Source: Pseudomonas putida (lineage in GTDB: Bacteria; Pseudomonadota; Gammaproteobacteria; Pseudomonadales; Pseudomonadaceae). From it: DNA of 64,000 nucleotides. Both the position numbers and the translations under genes were made by a program. The stretch lies in NCBI RefSeq assembly GCF_030159595.1, contig NZ_BSKJ01000011.1, forward strand, positions 1 to 64,000, in the 5' to 3' direction. The first letter of the stretch is position 1; each line of letters starts with the position of its first letter. Positions 25,768-34,373 of the stretch are shown here, piece by piece. A model generated the notes under the pieces. The model made no database searches and was not told the DNA's origin. It worked only from the letters and a program-made list of their open reading frames with translations.

Positions 25768-27327
25768 ATGATCAGTGCCGCTGTCGAGCCTCACGTAGAT
25801 TCATTCAACCCGGACAACCGCGAGCCGCTCACCCCGGATTTCGCCAAGACAGGCACGGCACCGGGCGCCCAGCGCCAGCACAACCCCAACAAACGCAAGA
25901 TCCTGTTCGTGACGTCGGAAATCGCCGACCTGGTGAAAACCGGTGGCCTGGGTGACGTGTCCGCCGCCCTGCCCCGCGCCTTGGCACACTTGCACGATGT
26001 ACGGGTGCTGATACCTGGCTACCGCCAGGTGATGGAAAGCGACAACCCCATCCACATCGTCGGTGAACTGGGTGGCCACGCCGCCCTGCCGCCGTGCAAG
26101 ATCGGGCGTATGGACATGGCCGACGGCCTGGTCATCTATGTGCTGATCTGCCCCGAACTGTATCAGCGCGACGGCACACCCTATGGTGCCAACAATGGCC
26201 GCGACTGGCCCGACAACCACATCCGCTTCGCCCGCCTGGGCCTGGCCGCCGCCGAAATCGCTGCGGGCGAAGGCAAGATCCACTGGCAGCCCGAAGTGGT
26301 GCACGCCCATGACTGGCCCGCCGGCCTGGCACCGGCCTACATGCACTGGCGCGGGCTGAACACGCCTACCCTGTTCACCATTCACAACCTGGCTTACCAG
26401 GGTGTGTACAGCCGTGGTTGCAGCCCGGAGCTGGCAATCCCCGACCATGCCATGCAGCAGGAAGGCATGGAGTTCTACGGCAAGCTGTCGTTCCTCAAGG
26501 CCGGCTTGGCCTACTCCAGCCACATCACCACGGTCAGCGCCACTTATGCCCGGGAAATCACCACGCCGGAATTTGGCTGCGGCCTGGACGGTTTCCTGGC
26601 CAGCAAGGCTCAGCAAGGCCTGCTAGGCGGCATCCCCAATGGCATTGACGAAAGCTGGGATTCGGCCACCGACAAGCACCTGCAGCACAACTTCAGCATC
26701 AACGACTGGGAAGGCAAGGCGCGCAACACCCAGGAAGTGCGCGCATTGTTCGACCTCGACCCTTCCGAAGGCCCGCTGTTTGCGGTGGTCTCGCGGCTGG
26801 TCTACCAGAAGGGCCTGGACCTGACCTTGGGCGTGGCCGACTACATCGTCGAGCAAGGTGGGCAGATCGCGATCATCGGCCGTGGCGAGCCGGAAGAAGA
26901 GCAGGCCATGCGCGAGCTGGCGCTGCGCCACCCGGGCCGCATCGGCGTGCGCATCGGCTTCAACGAAACCGACGCACGGCGCATGTTCGCCGGCAGCGAC
27001 TTCTTGCTGATGCCGTCGCGCTACGAGCCGTGCGGGCTCAGCCAGATGTATGCACAACGCTTCGGCTCGCTGCCGGTGGCGCGCAACACCGGCGGCCTGG
27101 CCGACACCATCGAGTGCGGCGTCACGGGTTTTCTGTTCAACGAGTCGACCGTCGAGAGCTACCGCCAGGCACTCAGCCGCGCCTTCTATGTGTACGGCAA
27201 GAAGGACCTGCTGAATGCCATGCGCTGCCTGTCGATGACTCAGCCGTTCAACTGGTGCCAGGCGGTGGAACCCTATGCCCGCCTCTACGAGGACCTGGTC
27301 AAGCAGGCACAGCTGAGCCACTACTGA
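25768..27327 (+). CDS. glgA: Glycogen synthase GlgA (GT5)
   Basis: Glucosyltransferase of 519 residues that extends alpha-1,4-glucan from a nucleotide-glucose donor. The donor-binding KTGGLGDV is at residues 57-64, about 42 residues further in than in E. coli GlgA, so there is an N-terminal extension of unknown role. The C-terminal EPCGLSQMYA and NTGGLADT are intact. GGAGAG before the ATG at 25768 supports the start; the frame is open further upstream but without family match. First gene of the operon glgA-treZ-malQ-treY-DUF2934-glgX, with treZ 14 bases on. Confidence 0.93.
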   Translation: MISAAVEPHVDSFNPDNREPLTPDFAKTGTAPGAQRQHNPNKRKILFVTSEIADLVKTGGLGDVSAALPRALAHLHDVRVLIPGYRQVMESDNPIHIVGELGGHAALPPCKIGRMDMADGLVIYVLICPELYQRDGTPYGANNGRDWPDNHIRFARLGLAAAEIAAGEGKIHWQPEVVHAHDWPAGLAPAYMHWRGLNTPTLFTIHNLAYQGVYSRGCSPELAIPDHAMQQEGMEFYGKLSFLKAGLAYSSHITTVSATYAREITTPEFGCGLDGFLASKAQQGLLGGIPNGIDESWDSATDKHLQHNFSINDWEGKARNTQEVRALFDLDPSEGPLFAVVSRLVYQKGLDLTLGVADYIVEQGGQIAIIGRGEPEEEQAMRELALRHPGRIGVRIGFNETDARRMFAGSDFLLMPSRYEPCGLSQMYAQRFGSLPVARNTGGLADTIECGVTGFLFNESTVESYRQALSRAFYVYGKKDLLNAMRCLSMTQPFNWCQAVEPYARLYEDLVKQAQLSHY

Positions 27328-27341
27328 GCGGGGGCCAGAAG

Positions 27342-29084
27342 ATGCACAGGCATGGCGCACACTTGCTGGACGCCACGTCGGCGCGCTTCGCCCTCTGGGC
27401 ACCCGATGCGCGCAGCGTGAGCGTAGAACTGGAGCAGCAGCCGGCCATTGAGCTGCTGCCCGAAGAGGACGGATGGTACACCGGCGTGGCCGCGTGCCAG
27501 GCCGGTGACCGATACCACTACCGTATCGACGGTGAACTGCAGGTGGCCGACCCGGCCTCGCGCTACCAGCCTGACGGCGTGCAGGGGCCGAGCCAGGTGG
27601 TGGATGTGACCGGTTATCCCTGGCAACACCCCTGGCAAGGCCGCCCCTGGCATGAGGCAGTGATCCAGGAACTGCATGTGGGCCTGCTCGACGGTTACGC
27701 AGGGGTTACCCGGCAGCTGCCGCGCCTTGCCGAACTCGGCATCAGTGCCATCGAACTGATGCCGCTTGGGCAGTTTCCCGGCGAGCGCAACTGGGGCTAC
27801 GACGGCGTGCTGCCGTACGCGCCACAAAACACCTACGGCAGCCCCGAGCAACTGTGTGCCCTGGTCGACCAGGCCCACGGTCACGGGCTGATGGTGCTGG
27901 TGGACGTGGTGTACAACCACTTCGGCCCCGACGGCAATTACCTGCATCAATACGCCAGCCCGTTCTTCCGCGAAGACCGGCAAACGCCCTGGGGCGCCGC
28001 CATCGATTTCCGCCGCCCGCAGGTGCGCGAGTACTTTATCCAGAATGCACTGATGTGGCTGTGCGACTACCGCTGTGACGGCCTGCGCCTGGATGCCGTG
28101 CATGCCATCGACCAGCCCGACTTTCTGATCGAGCTGGCGCAGCGCGTACGTGCCGCCGTTGAGCCCGGCCGCCAGGTGTGGCTGGTGCTGGAGAACGAGC
28201 ACAACCAGGCCGGCCTGCTGGAGCAAGGCTTCGACGCCCAGTGGAACGACGACGGCCACAATGCCTTGCATGTGCTGCTGACCGGCGAAACCGAAGGCTA
28301 CTACGCCGACTACCAGCAACGCCCCATCGACCAATTGGCGCGCTGCCTTGGCGAAGGTTTCGTGTTCCAGGGCCAGGCCAACCGGCATGGCACGCCACGC
28401 GGCGAGCCCAGCGGGCACCTGCCGCCCAGCGCCTTCGTGTTGTTCCTGCAGAACCACGACCAGGTCGGCAACCGCGCCCTGGGCGAACGCCTCACCCGCC
28501 TGTGCCCGCCGCCAGCCCTGCGTGCGGCTACTGGTCTGTTGCTGCTGGCGCCGATGATCCCGCTGCTGTTCATGGGCGATGACGATGGCAGCTGCCGCCC
28601 CTTCCTGTTCTTTACCGATTTCCATGACCAACTGGCCGACGCTGTGCGCGAAGGCCGACGCGGCGAGTTCGCCCACTTCACCGCGTTCGCCGACCCCGAG
28701 CAACGCGCGCACATCCCCGACCCCAATGCCGAACAGACCTTCGAGGCATCACGCCCGCAAACCAAGGAAGTAATCGCTGGCTGGCACGGCCTGTACCAGC
28801 AGTTGCTCGACCTGCGCCGCCGCCATGTCACCCCGCACCTGCCCGGCTGCCGCGCGCTGGGCACCGACGTGCACGGCGACAAGGCGCTGACCGCACGCTG
28901 GCGCCTGGGCGATGGCAACACCCTGCGCATCGACCTGAACCTGGCCGACACCCCGCAGTCAATCGAATTGCCAGCTGTGCCCACCCGGCTGTTCGACAGC
29001 AGCGACACCCGACACTCCGATACCGAACTGGCCGCCTACAGCTGTGTGGTCAGCCTGCTTCCCCTTGCCCTGGAGCGCCCATGA
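27342..29084 (+). CDS. treZ: Malto-oligosyltrehalose trehalohydrolase
   Basis: GH13 enzyme of 580 residues that releases trehalose from maltooligosyl-trehalose made by TreY. An N-terminal beta domain (FALWAPDARSVSV) precedes the barrel. Catalytic residues are Asp251 (DGLRLDAVH) and Glu284 (LVLENEHN), with the NHD-type transition state Asp in FLQNHDQVGN. The GMDD-like loop reads LLFMGDDDG. The last 4 bases overlap malQ (ATGA). Confidence 0.95.
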   Translation: MHRHGAHLLDATSARFALWAPDARSVSVELEQQPAIELLPEEDGWYTGVAACQAGDRYHYRIDGELQVADPASRYQPDGVQGPSQVVDVTGYPWQHPWQGRPWHEAVIQELHVGLLDGYAGVTRQLPRLAELGISAIELMPLGQFPGERNWGYDGVLPYAPQNTYGSPEQLCALVDQAHGHGLMVLVDVVYNHFGPDGNYLHQYASPFFREDRQTPWGAAIDFRRPQVREYFIQNALMWLCDYRCDGLRLDAVHAIDQPDFLIELAQRVRAAVEPGRQVWLVLENEHNQAGLLEQGFDAQWNDDGHNALHVLLTGETEGYYADYQQRPIDQLARCLGEGFVFQGQANRHGTPRGEPSGHLPPSAFVLFLQNHDQVGNRALGERLTRLCPPPALRAATGLLLLAPMIPLLFMGDDDGSCRPFLFFTDFHDQLADAVREGRRGEFAHFTAFADPEQRAHIPDPNAEQTFEASRPQTKEVIAGWHGLYQQLLDLRRRHVTPHLPGCRALGTDVHGDKALTARWRLGDGNTLRIDLNLADTPQSIELPAVPTRLFDSSDTRHSDTELAAYSCVVSLLPLALERP

Positions 29085-31150
29085 GCGAAACCGCCCTGCA
29101 CCGCTTGGCAAACCGCGTCGGGTTGAGCCGCGACTGGATCGACGCCAATGCCCGGCCCCAGCGCGTCAGTGACGAAGTGTTGCGCAACATTCTCGAAGGC
29201 CTGGGCCACCCCGCCGCCGATGACGCCGCCATTGCCGCTAGCCTGCGCGCCGTGGAAGCTGCCGAAGACAGCGAGCATTTGCCACCGCTACTCACTGCCG
29301 ACCTTGGCCAGCCACTGCCACTGGCACGCTACTTCAGTGCCGCCAGCGTTGTGCACTGCACCCTGGAAGACTACGCCTCGCTTACCCTCAGCCTCGACAG
29401 CCAGGCGCGCCTGCCTGGCGAACTGCCCATCGGCTACCACCAGGTGGAAATCGACAGTCGCCGCTTCACCGTGGCCGTGGCACCGCCTCGCTGTCACAGC
29501 CTGGAAGACAAGGTGCCGCAACCGCCGCCACGCTGCTGGGGCCTGGCCGTGCAGCTGTATAGCTTGCGCCGCCCCGGCGATGGCGGCTACGGCGACTGCC
29601 TGGCCTTGGAGCAACTGGCCCGTGCGGCTGCCGAGCGCGGCGCCGATGCCTTGGCCATCAGCCCGATCCACGCCCTGTCGGCCATCGATCAGGAACACTA
29701 CAGCCCTTACTCGCCCTCCAGCCGCCTGTTACTCAATACTCTTTACGCCAGCCCCGCCGCCCTGCTGGGTGAACGGGAGGTGCGCATGGCCATCGAAGCC
29801 TGCGGTCTGGAGCAGCAGTTGGAAGACCTGGAGCAACGCTCATTGGTCGACTGGCCACGCGCCGCCAGCGCCCGCTTGCGCCTGCTCGAAGCGCTGTACC
29901 AAGGCTTCAGCCAGGGCGAGCACCCGCTGCGCAGGGATTTCGACAGTTTCCGCGAGGCCGGTGGCCAGTCCCTGGAGCACCACTGCCGCTTCGAGGTATT
30001 GCAAGCGCAGGCGGTGGAGCATGGCCTGGGCGCCGACTGGCGCAACTGGCCCAAAGCCTGGCACGACCCGTACCACGCGGAAGTGGAAGCCTTTGCCAAC
30101 GCCTACCCGGCCAGGGTCGAGTTCCATGCCTTTTGCCAATGGCTGACCGAGCGCGGCCTGCAACGTGCCCAGGAGGCTGCCCGCAGCAACGGCATGACCG
30201 TTGGCCTGATCGCCGACCTGGCCGTGGGTGCCGACGGTGCCGGCAGCCAGGCCTGGAGCCGCCAGGACGAACTGCTGGCGGGCCTGAAAGTAGGCGCGCC
30301 GCCCGACATTCTCAACCGTGCCGGGCAGGACTGGGGCATCTGCGCGTTTTCACCTGAAGGGCTGAAGCGCAACGGCTACCGCGCGTTCATCGAAATGCTG
30401 CGGGCCAACCTGGCCCATGCTGGTGGCCTGCGCATCGACCATGTAATGGGCCTGCGCCGGCTATGGCTGATCCCGCAAGGGGCCAAACCCAGCGAAGGCG
30501 CCTACCTCAATTACCCGCTAGACGACCTGCTGCGCTTGCTGGCTCTGGAGTCGGTGCGCCACCAGGCGATCATTCTTGGCGAAGACCTGGGCACCGTGCC
30601 CGATGGCCTGCGCGAAACACTGGCCGAAAAGGCGGTACTGGGCATGCGCGTGCTGCCCTTCGAGCAAACCCAGCCGGGCCACTTCAAGCCGATTCTGGAC
30701 TGGCCGGACAACGCCCTGGCCACCACCGGCACCCATGACCTGGCGCCACTCGCAGGCTGGCTGGAAAACCGCGACATCGAGTGGAGCCACCGCCTGCAAC
30801 TGATCGATGCCGCCACCGAACTGCACTGGCGCCACGACCGTCAAAAAGAGCACGACGGTTTGCGCCGCACCCTGGAGGCCAACTACGGCGCCCTGAAAGA
30901 TAACGACGCGCTGATCGACGCGGCCATCCGCTATGTGGGCCATACCCGCGCGCCCCTGGTGTTGGTACCGCTCGAAGACCTGCTGGGCAGCGACGAGCAA
31001 CCCAACCTGCCGGGCACCACCGCCGGACACCCCAACTGGCGCCGGCGCTTCGCCCTGCCAGTGCGTGACCTGCTCGACGACGAGGACGCGGCGCGGCGCC
31101 TGGAGCTGCTGGCCCAAGCCCGTGAACAGGCCTGGGAGCGTGACCGATGA
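29081..31150 (+). CDS. malQ: 4-alpha-glucanotransferase (amylomaltase)
   Basis: GH77 enzyme of 689 residues that moves glucan segments between maltodextrins. The barrel motifs GLRIDHVMGLRRLW (nucleophile Asp) and IILGEDLGTVP (acid/base Glu) are present, and the N-terminal about 130 residues form the extra domain common to this group. In this operon it can rearrange the short chains left by GlgX and TreY. It overlaps both neighbours by 4 bases, so treZ, malQ and treY are translationally coupled. Confidence 0.95.
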   Translation: MSETALHRLANRVGLSRDWIDANARPQRVSDEVLRNILEGLGHPAADDAAIAASLRAVEAAEDSEHLPPLLTADLGQPLPLARYFSAASVVHCTLEDYASLTLSLDSQARLPGELPIGYHQVEIDSRRFTVAVAPPRCHSLEDKVPQPPPRCWGLAVQLYSLRRPGDGGYGDCLALEQLARAAAERGADALAISPIHALSAIDQEHYSPYSPSSRLLLNTLYASPAALLGEREVRMAIEACGLEQQLEDLEQRSLVDWPRAASARLRLLEALYQGFSQGEHPLRRDFDSFREAGGQSLEHHCRFEVLQAQAVEHGLGADWRNWPKAWHDPYHAEVEAFANAYPARVEFHAFCQWLTERGLQRAQEAARSNGMTVGLIADLAVGADGAGSQAWSRQDELLAGLKVGAPPDILNRAGQDWGICAFSPEGLKRNGYRAFIEMLRANLAHAGGLRIDHVMGLRRLWLIPQGAKPSEGAYLNYPLDDLLRLLALESVRHQAIILGEDLGTVPDGLRETLAEKAVLGMRVLPFEQTQPGHFKPILDWPDNALATTGTHDLAPLAGWLENRDIEWSHRLQLIDAATELHWRHDRQKEHDGLRRTLEANYGALKDNDALIDAAIRYVGHTRAPLVLVPLEDLLGSDEQPNLPGTTAGHPNWRRRFALPVRDLLDDEDAARRLELLAQAREQAWERDR

Positions 31151-33921
31151 AGCCGCTGACCGCGACCCTGCGCCTGCAGTTTCACAGCGACTTCACCCTC
31201 GATCATGCCGTGCCGCTGGTGCCGTACTTCGCCCAACTGGGCATCAGTCACCTGTATGCGTCCCCCCTCCTCAAGGCCCGCGCCGGCTCGCGCCACGGCT
31301 ATGACGTGGTCGACCCGACCTGCGTCAACCCCGAACTGGGCGGCGAGGCGGCGCTGCAACGGATGGTCGCGGCCCTGCGCCAGCACGGCATGGGGCTGAT
31401 CCTCGACACGGTGTCCAATCACATGGCCGTGGGCGGCGCCGACAACCCCTGGTGGCAAAGCCTGCTGGCCTGGGGCCGGCGCAGCCCGTATGCCGAGTTC
31501 TTCGATATCCAGTGGCACTCCAGCGATCCGCTGCTGGCCGGGCAACTGCTGCTGCCGTTTCTGGCCAGCGACTACGGCATAGCCCTGAAGAATGGCGAGA
31601 TACCGCTTGAATTCGACAGGCAGCAAGGCACGCTGCAAATCGCCCATTACGAGCACCGCTTCCCGATCTGCCCTGTCGACTATGGCTGGATTCTCGCACT
31701 TAGCCCGGAGCCCGCACTCAAGGCCCTGGCCGAGCACTTCACGGCATTGGCCGAATCGACCACCGCGCTGGACGATGCCCTCCCCCTACACACCGAACTG
31801 GCACGCTTGGTCCGCGAAGGTGCCGACCTGGAATCGGCGCTGGTGGCATTCGACAGCCGCGCAGAAAATGGCTTCAAGCGCCTGCACCTGCTGCTGGAGC
31901 GCCAAACCTACCGCCTGGCCAGCTGGCGCACCGCCGCCGACGACATCAACTGGCGGCGTTTTTTCGACATCAACGAGCTCGGCGGGCTGCGCGTGGAGCG
32001 CCCGGCGGTGTTCGAGGCCACCCACGCCAAGCTGTTCGAGCTGGTCGAACGCGGTCTGGTCGACGGCCTGCGCATCGACCATATCGACGGCTTGGCCGAC
32101 CCGCGCGGCTACTGCCGCAAACTGCGTCGGCGGGTCGATGGCCTGTTGGCGCAGCGGCCATTGAATGCTGCCCTTGAGCACTTCCCGATCTACGTCGAGA
32201 AGATCCTCGGCGCCGACGAGCACCTGCACCGCGACTGGCTCACCGACGGCACCACCGGCTACGAGTTCATGAACCAGGTCTCGCTGCTGCAACACGACCC
32301 AGCCGGTGAAGCGCCGCTGACCGAGCTGTGGGCCAACGTCACCGAACGGCCGGACTTTTCCGAAGAAGTGCGTCAGGCCCGCCACCTGGTGCTCAACGCC
32401 AGTTTGGCCGGTGACTGTGAATCGGTCGCCCAGGCGCTGTTGCAGGTCGCCCGCAACGACCTGATGACCCGCGACCTGACCCTGGGCGCCATTCGCCGGG
32501 CCTTGCAGGCACTGGCGGCGCATTACCCGGTGTACCGCACCTACTTCAATGCCTGTGGGCGCCCGGCTGAAGACGAACGCTTTTTCCAGCAAGCACTGGT
32601 CAACGCTCGGCAGGACCTCGGTGAAGGCGACTGGCCGTTACTGGAACACCTTGAACAATGGCTGGGCGGGCAAGCCTGGCGGCACCTGCCACCCGGTCGT
32701 GCCCGCAAGCAGTTGCGCCATGCCTGCGTGCGCTTCCAGCAGTTGACTGCGCCCAGCGCGGCCAAGGCCGTGGAGGACACCGCCTTCTACCGCAGCGCCC
32801 GGCTGCTGTCGCGCAACGACGTGGGCTTCGAGGCCGAGCGTTTCAGCGCCCCGCCCATGCACGTTCACAACGAAGCCCAGCGGCGCCTGCGCGACTTTCC
32901 CGACAACCTGCTGGCCACCGCCACCCATGACCACAAGCGTGGCGAAGACACCCGTGCACGCCTGGCCGTGCTCAGCGAACGCGGCCCGTGGCTGGCCAGC
33001 CGGGTGGCGCATTGGCGCGAACTGGCCGAGCCCCTGCGTACGCAGCTGGACGATGGCCTGGCCCCCAGCCCCGGCGACGAGCTGATGCTGTTGCAAACCC
33101 TGCTCGGCAGTTGGCCGCTGAACCTCGACCTGCACGACGATAACAGCCTGCGCCGATATGCCGAGCGTATCCGCCAATGGCAGCAGAAGGCCCTGCGCGA
33201 AGCCAAGTTGCGCAGCAGCTGGAGCGCGCCGAACGAGGCCTACGAAAACGCCTGTGCCCGCTACATCGACGGCCTGCTGCTGGACAGCCAGAACCAGCAA
33301 CTGCGCAAATCCGTGGCGGATGCCGCGCAACTGCTGGCCTGCCCCGGCGCCCTCAATGGCCTGGTGCAGGCCATGCTGCGCATGACCACGCCCGGCGTGC
33401 CCGACCTGTATCAGGGCAACGAATACTGGGACTTCAGCCTGGTCGACCCGGACAACCGCCGCGCCGTGGACTACGCTTGCAGGCGTGCCACCCTGGACGA
33501 TGCCACGCCCGCCGCCGAGCTGCTGGCACACTGGCGCGACGGCCGCATCAAGCAAGCCTTGATCGCCCGGTTGCTGGACTGCCGCCAGGCCCACGCCGAC
33601 CTGTTCCGCCTCGGCGCCTACCTGCCGCTGACGGTGCAAGGCCGGCATGCAGACCATGTGATCGCCTTTGCCCGCCTGGGTGAAGGTGAACGCGCCATCA
33701 TCGTCGCCCCGCGCCTGGCCAGTGGCCTGCTGGGTGGCGCTGCTACCCCGTTGATCCCGGCACAGAACTGGGACGACACCCGGCTGGTATTGCCGTTTGC
33801 CTTGTCGCCTGCCAACTCGACGGGACTTTTCCCCTGTGCGGCGGTCAGCCCTTCAAGGGAGCTGATGTTGAGCGCCGTGCTGGCGGAGTTTCCGGTCAAC
33901 GTGTTGATACAACAATCTTGA
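31147..33921 (+). CDS. treY: Malto-oligosyltrehalose synthase
   Basis: GH13 enzyme of 924 residues that converts the reducing end of maltodextrin into a trehalose unit. Start QFHSDFTLDHAVPLVPYFAQLGISHLYASP is the family hallmark. Catalytic Asp311 (LRIDHIDGLADP) and Glu351 (PIYVEKIL) are present, and the C-terminal DLYQGNEYWDFSLVDPDNRR is conserved. Overlaps malQ by 4 bases. With TreZ it forms the glucan-to-trehalose route. Confidence 0.95.
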   Translation: MKPLTATLRLQFHSDFTLDHAVPLVPYFAQLGISHLYASPLLKARAGSRHGYDVVDPTCVNPELGGEAALQRMVAALRQHGMGLILDTVSNHMAVGGADNPWWQSLLAWGRRSPYAEFFDIQWHSSDPLLAGQLLLPFLASDYGIALKNGEIPLEFDRQQGTLQIAHYEHRFPICPVDYGWILALSPEPALKALAEHFTALAESTTALDDALPLHTELARLVREGADLESALVAFDSRAENGFKRLHLLLERQTYRLASWRTAADDINWRRFFDINELGGLRVERPAVFEATHAKLFELVERGLVDGLRIDHIDGLADPRGYCRKLRRRVDGLLAQRPLNAALEHFPIYVEKILGADEHLHRDWLTDGTTGYEFMNQVSLLQHDPAGEAPLTELWANVTERPDFSEEVRQARHLVLNASLAGDCESVAQALLQVARNDLMTRDLTLGAIRRALQALAAHYPVYRTYFNACGRPAEDERFFQQALVNARQDLGEGDWPLLEHLEQWLGGQAWRHLPPGRARKQLRHACVRFQQLTAPSAAKAVEDTAFYRSARLLSRNDVGFEAERFSAPPMHVHNEAQRRLRDFPDNLLATATHDHKRGEDTRARLAVLSERGPWLASRVAHWRELAEPLRTQLDDGLAPSPGDELMLLQTLLGSWPLNLDLHDDNSLRRYAERIRQWQQKALREAKLRSSWSAPNEAYENACARYIDGLLLDSQNQQLRKSVADAAQLLACPGALNGLVQAMLRMTTPGVPDLYQGNEYWDFSLVDPDNRRAVDYACRRATLDDATPAAELLAHWRDGRIKQALIARLLDCRQAHADLFRLGAYLPLTVQGRHADHVIAFARLGEGERAIIVAPRLASGLLGGAATPLIPAQNWDDTRLVLPFALSPANSTGLFPCAAVSPSRELMLSAVLAEFPVNVLIQQS

Positions 33922-33938
33922 GCATCAGGAGCGTCATG

Positions 33939-34220
33939 ATGAGTGTCGATGAAAAACGAATTCGCGAATTTGCCTACCAGATCTGGGAGTCCGAGGGTAA
34001 GCCTGTAGGCGAGGAAGAGCGCCACTGGGACATGGCCCGCAAGCTAGCCGAGGCTGAGGCACTGGCACCGAAAGCGGAGCCGCGCAAGCGGGCGCCGGCC
34101 AAGCCCAAGGTAGCAGCTGAGCCCAAAGCACCTGCCGACCCCAAGGTAGCTGCCCTTCCGGGCGTCAAACCCGCTGCGGCGAAAAAGCCCCGGGCAGTGA
34201 AAAAGCCATCTGCTGGTTAA
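33939..34220 (+). CDS. DUF2934 small protein with lysine/alanine/proline-rich tail
   Basis: Product of 93 residues. Residues 1-32 (with RIREFAYQIWESEGKPVGEEERHW) match the DUF2934 pattern, a short helix-rich domain often found next to glucan and trehalose genes. The rest is a repetitive basic tail of KPKVAAEPKAPADPK-type units reminiscent of histone H1. No function is known. Two ATGs compete; the second (33939) is chosen because AGGAG is 7 bases from it and only 4 from the first (33936). It lies 17 bases after treY in the same operon. Confidence 0.75.
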   Translation: MSVDEKRIREFAYQIWESEGKPVGEEERHWDMARKLAEAEALAPKAEPRKRAPAKPKVAAEPKAPADPKVAALPGVKPAAAKKPRAVKKPSAG

Positions 34221-34228
34221 GCCTGGCC

Positions 34229-34323
34229 CGGCCTCTTCGCGGGTAAACCCGCTCCCACAGGTACTGCACAAGTTTCAGAAGCTGTGCGGTACTTGTGGGA
34301 GCGGGTTTACCCGCGAAGAGGCC
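34229..34323. repeat. REP pair in inverted orientation
   Basis: Facing REP copies with ggcctcttcgcgggtaaacc and its inverse, inside the operon between the DUF2934 gene and glgX, about 35 bases apart. Confidence 0.85.
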
Positions 34324-34373
34324 GGTGCAGGACAACAGAATTCCTCTTCCACCAAGGCCCTACGAGGATTGCC

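Noticed and set aside
34284..34373. N-terminal extension of GlgX
   Set aside because: Again translated REP; ACGAGG and family similarity place the start at 34374.
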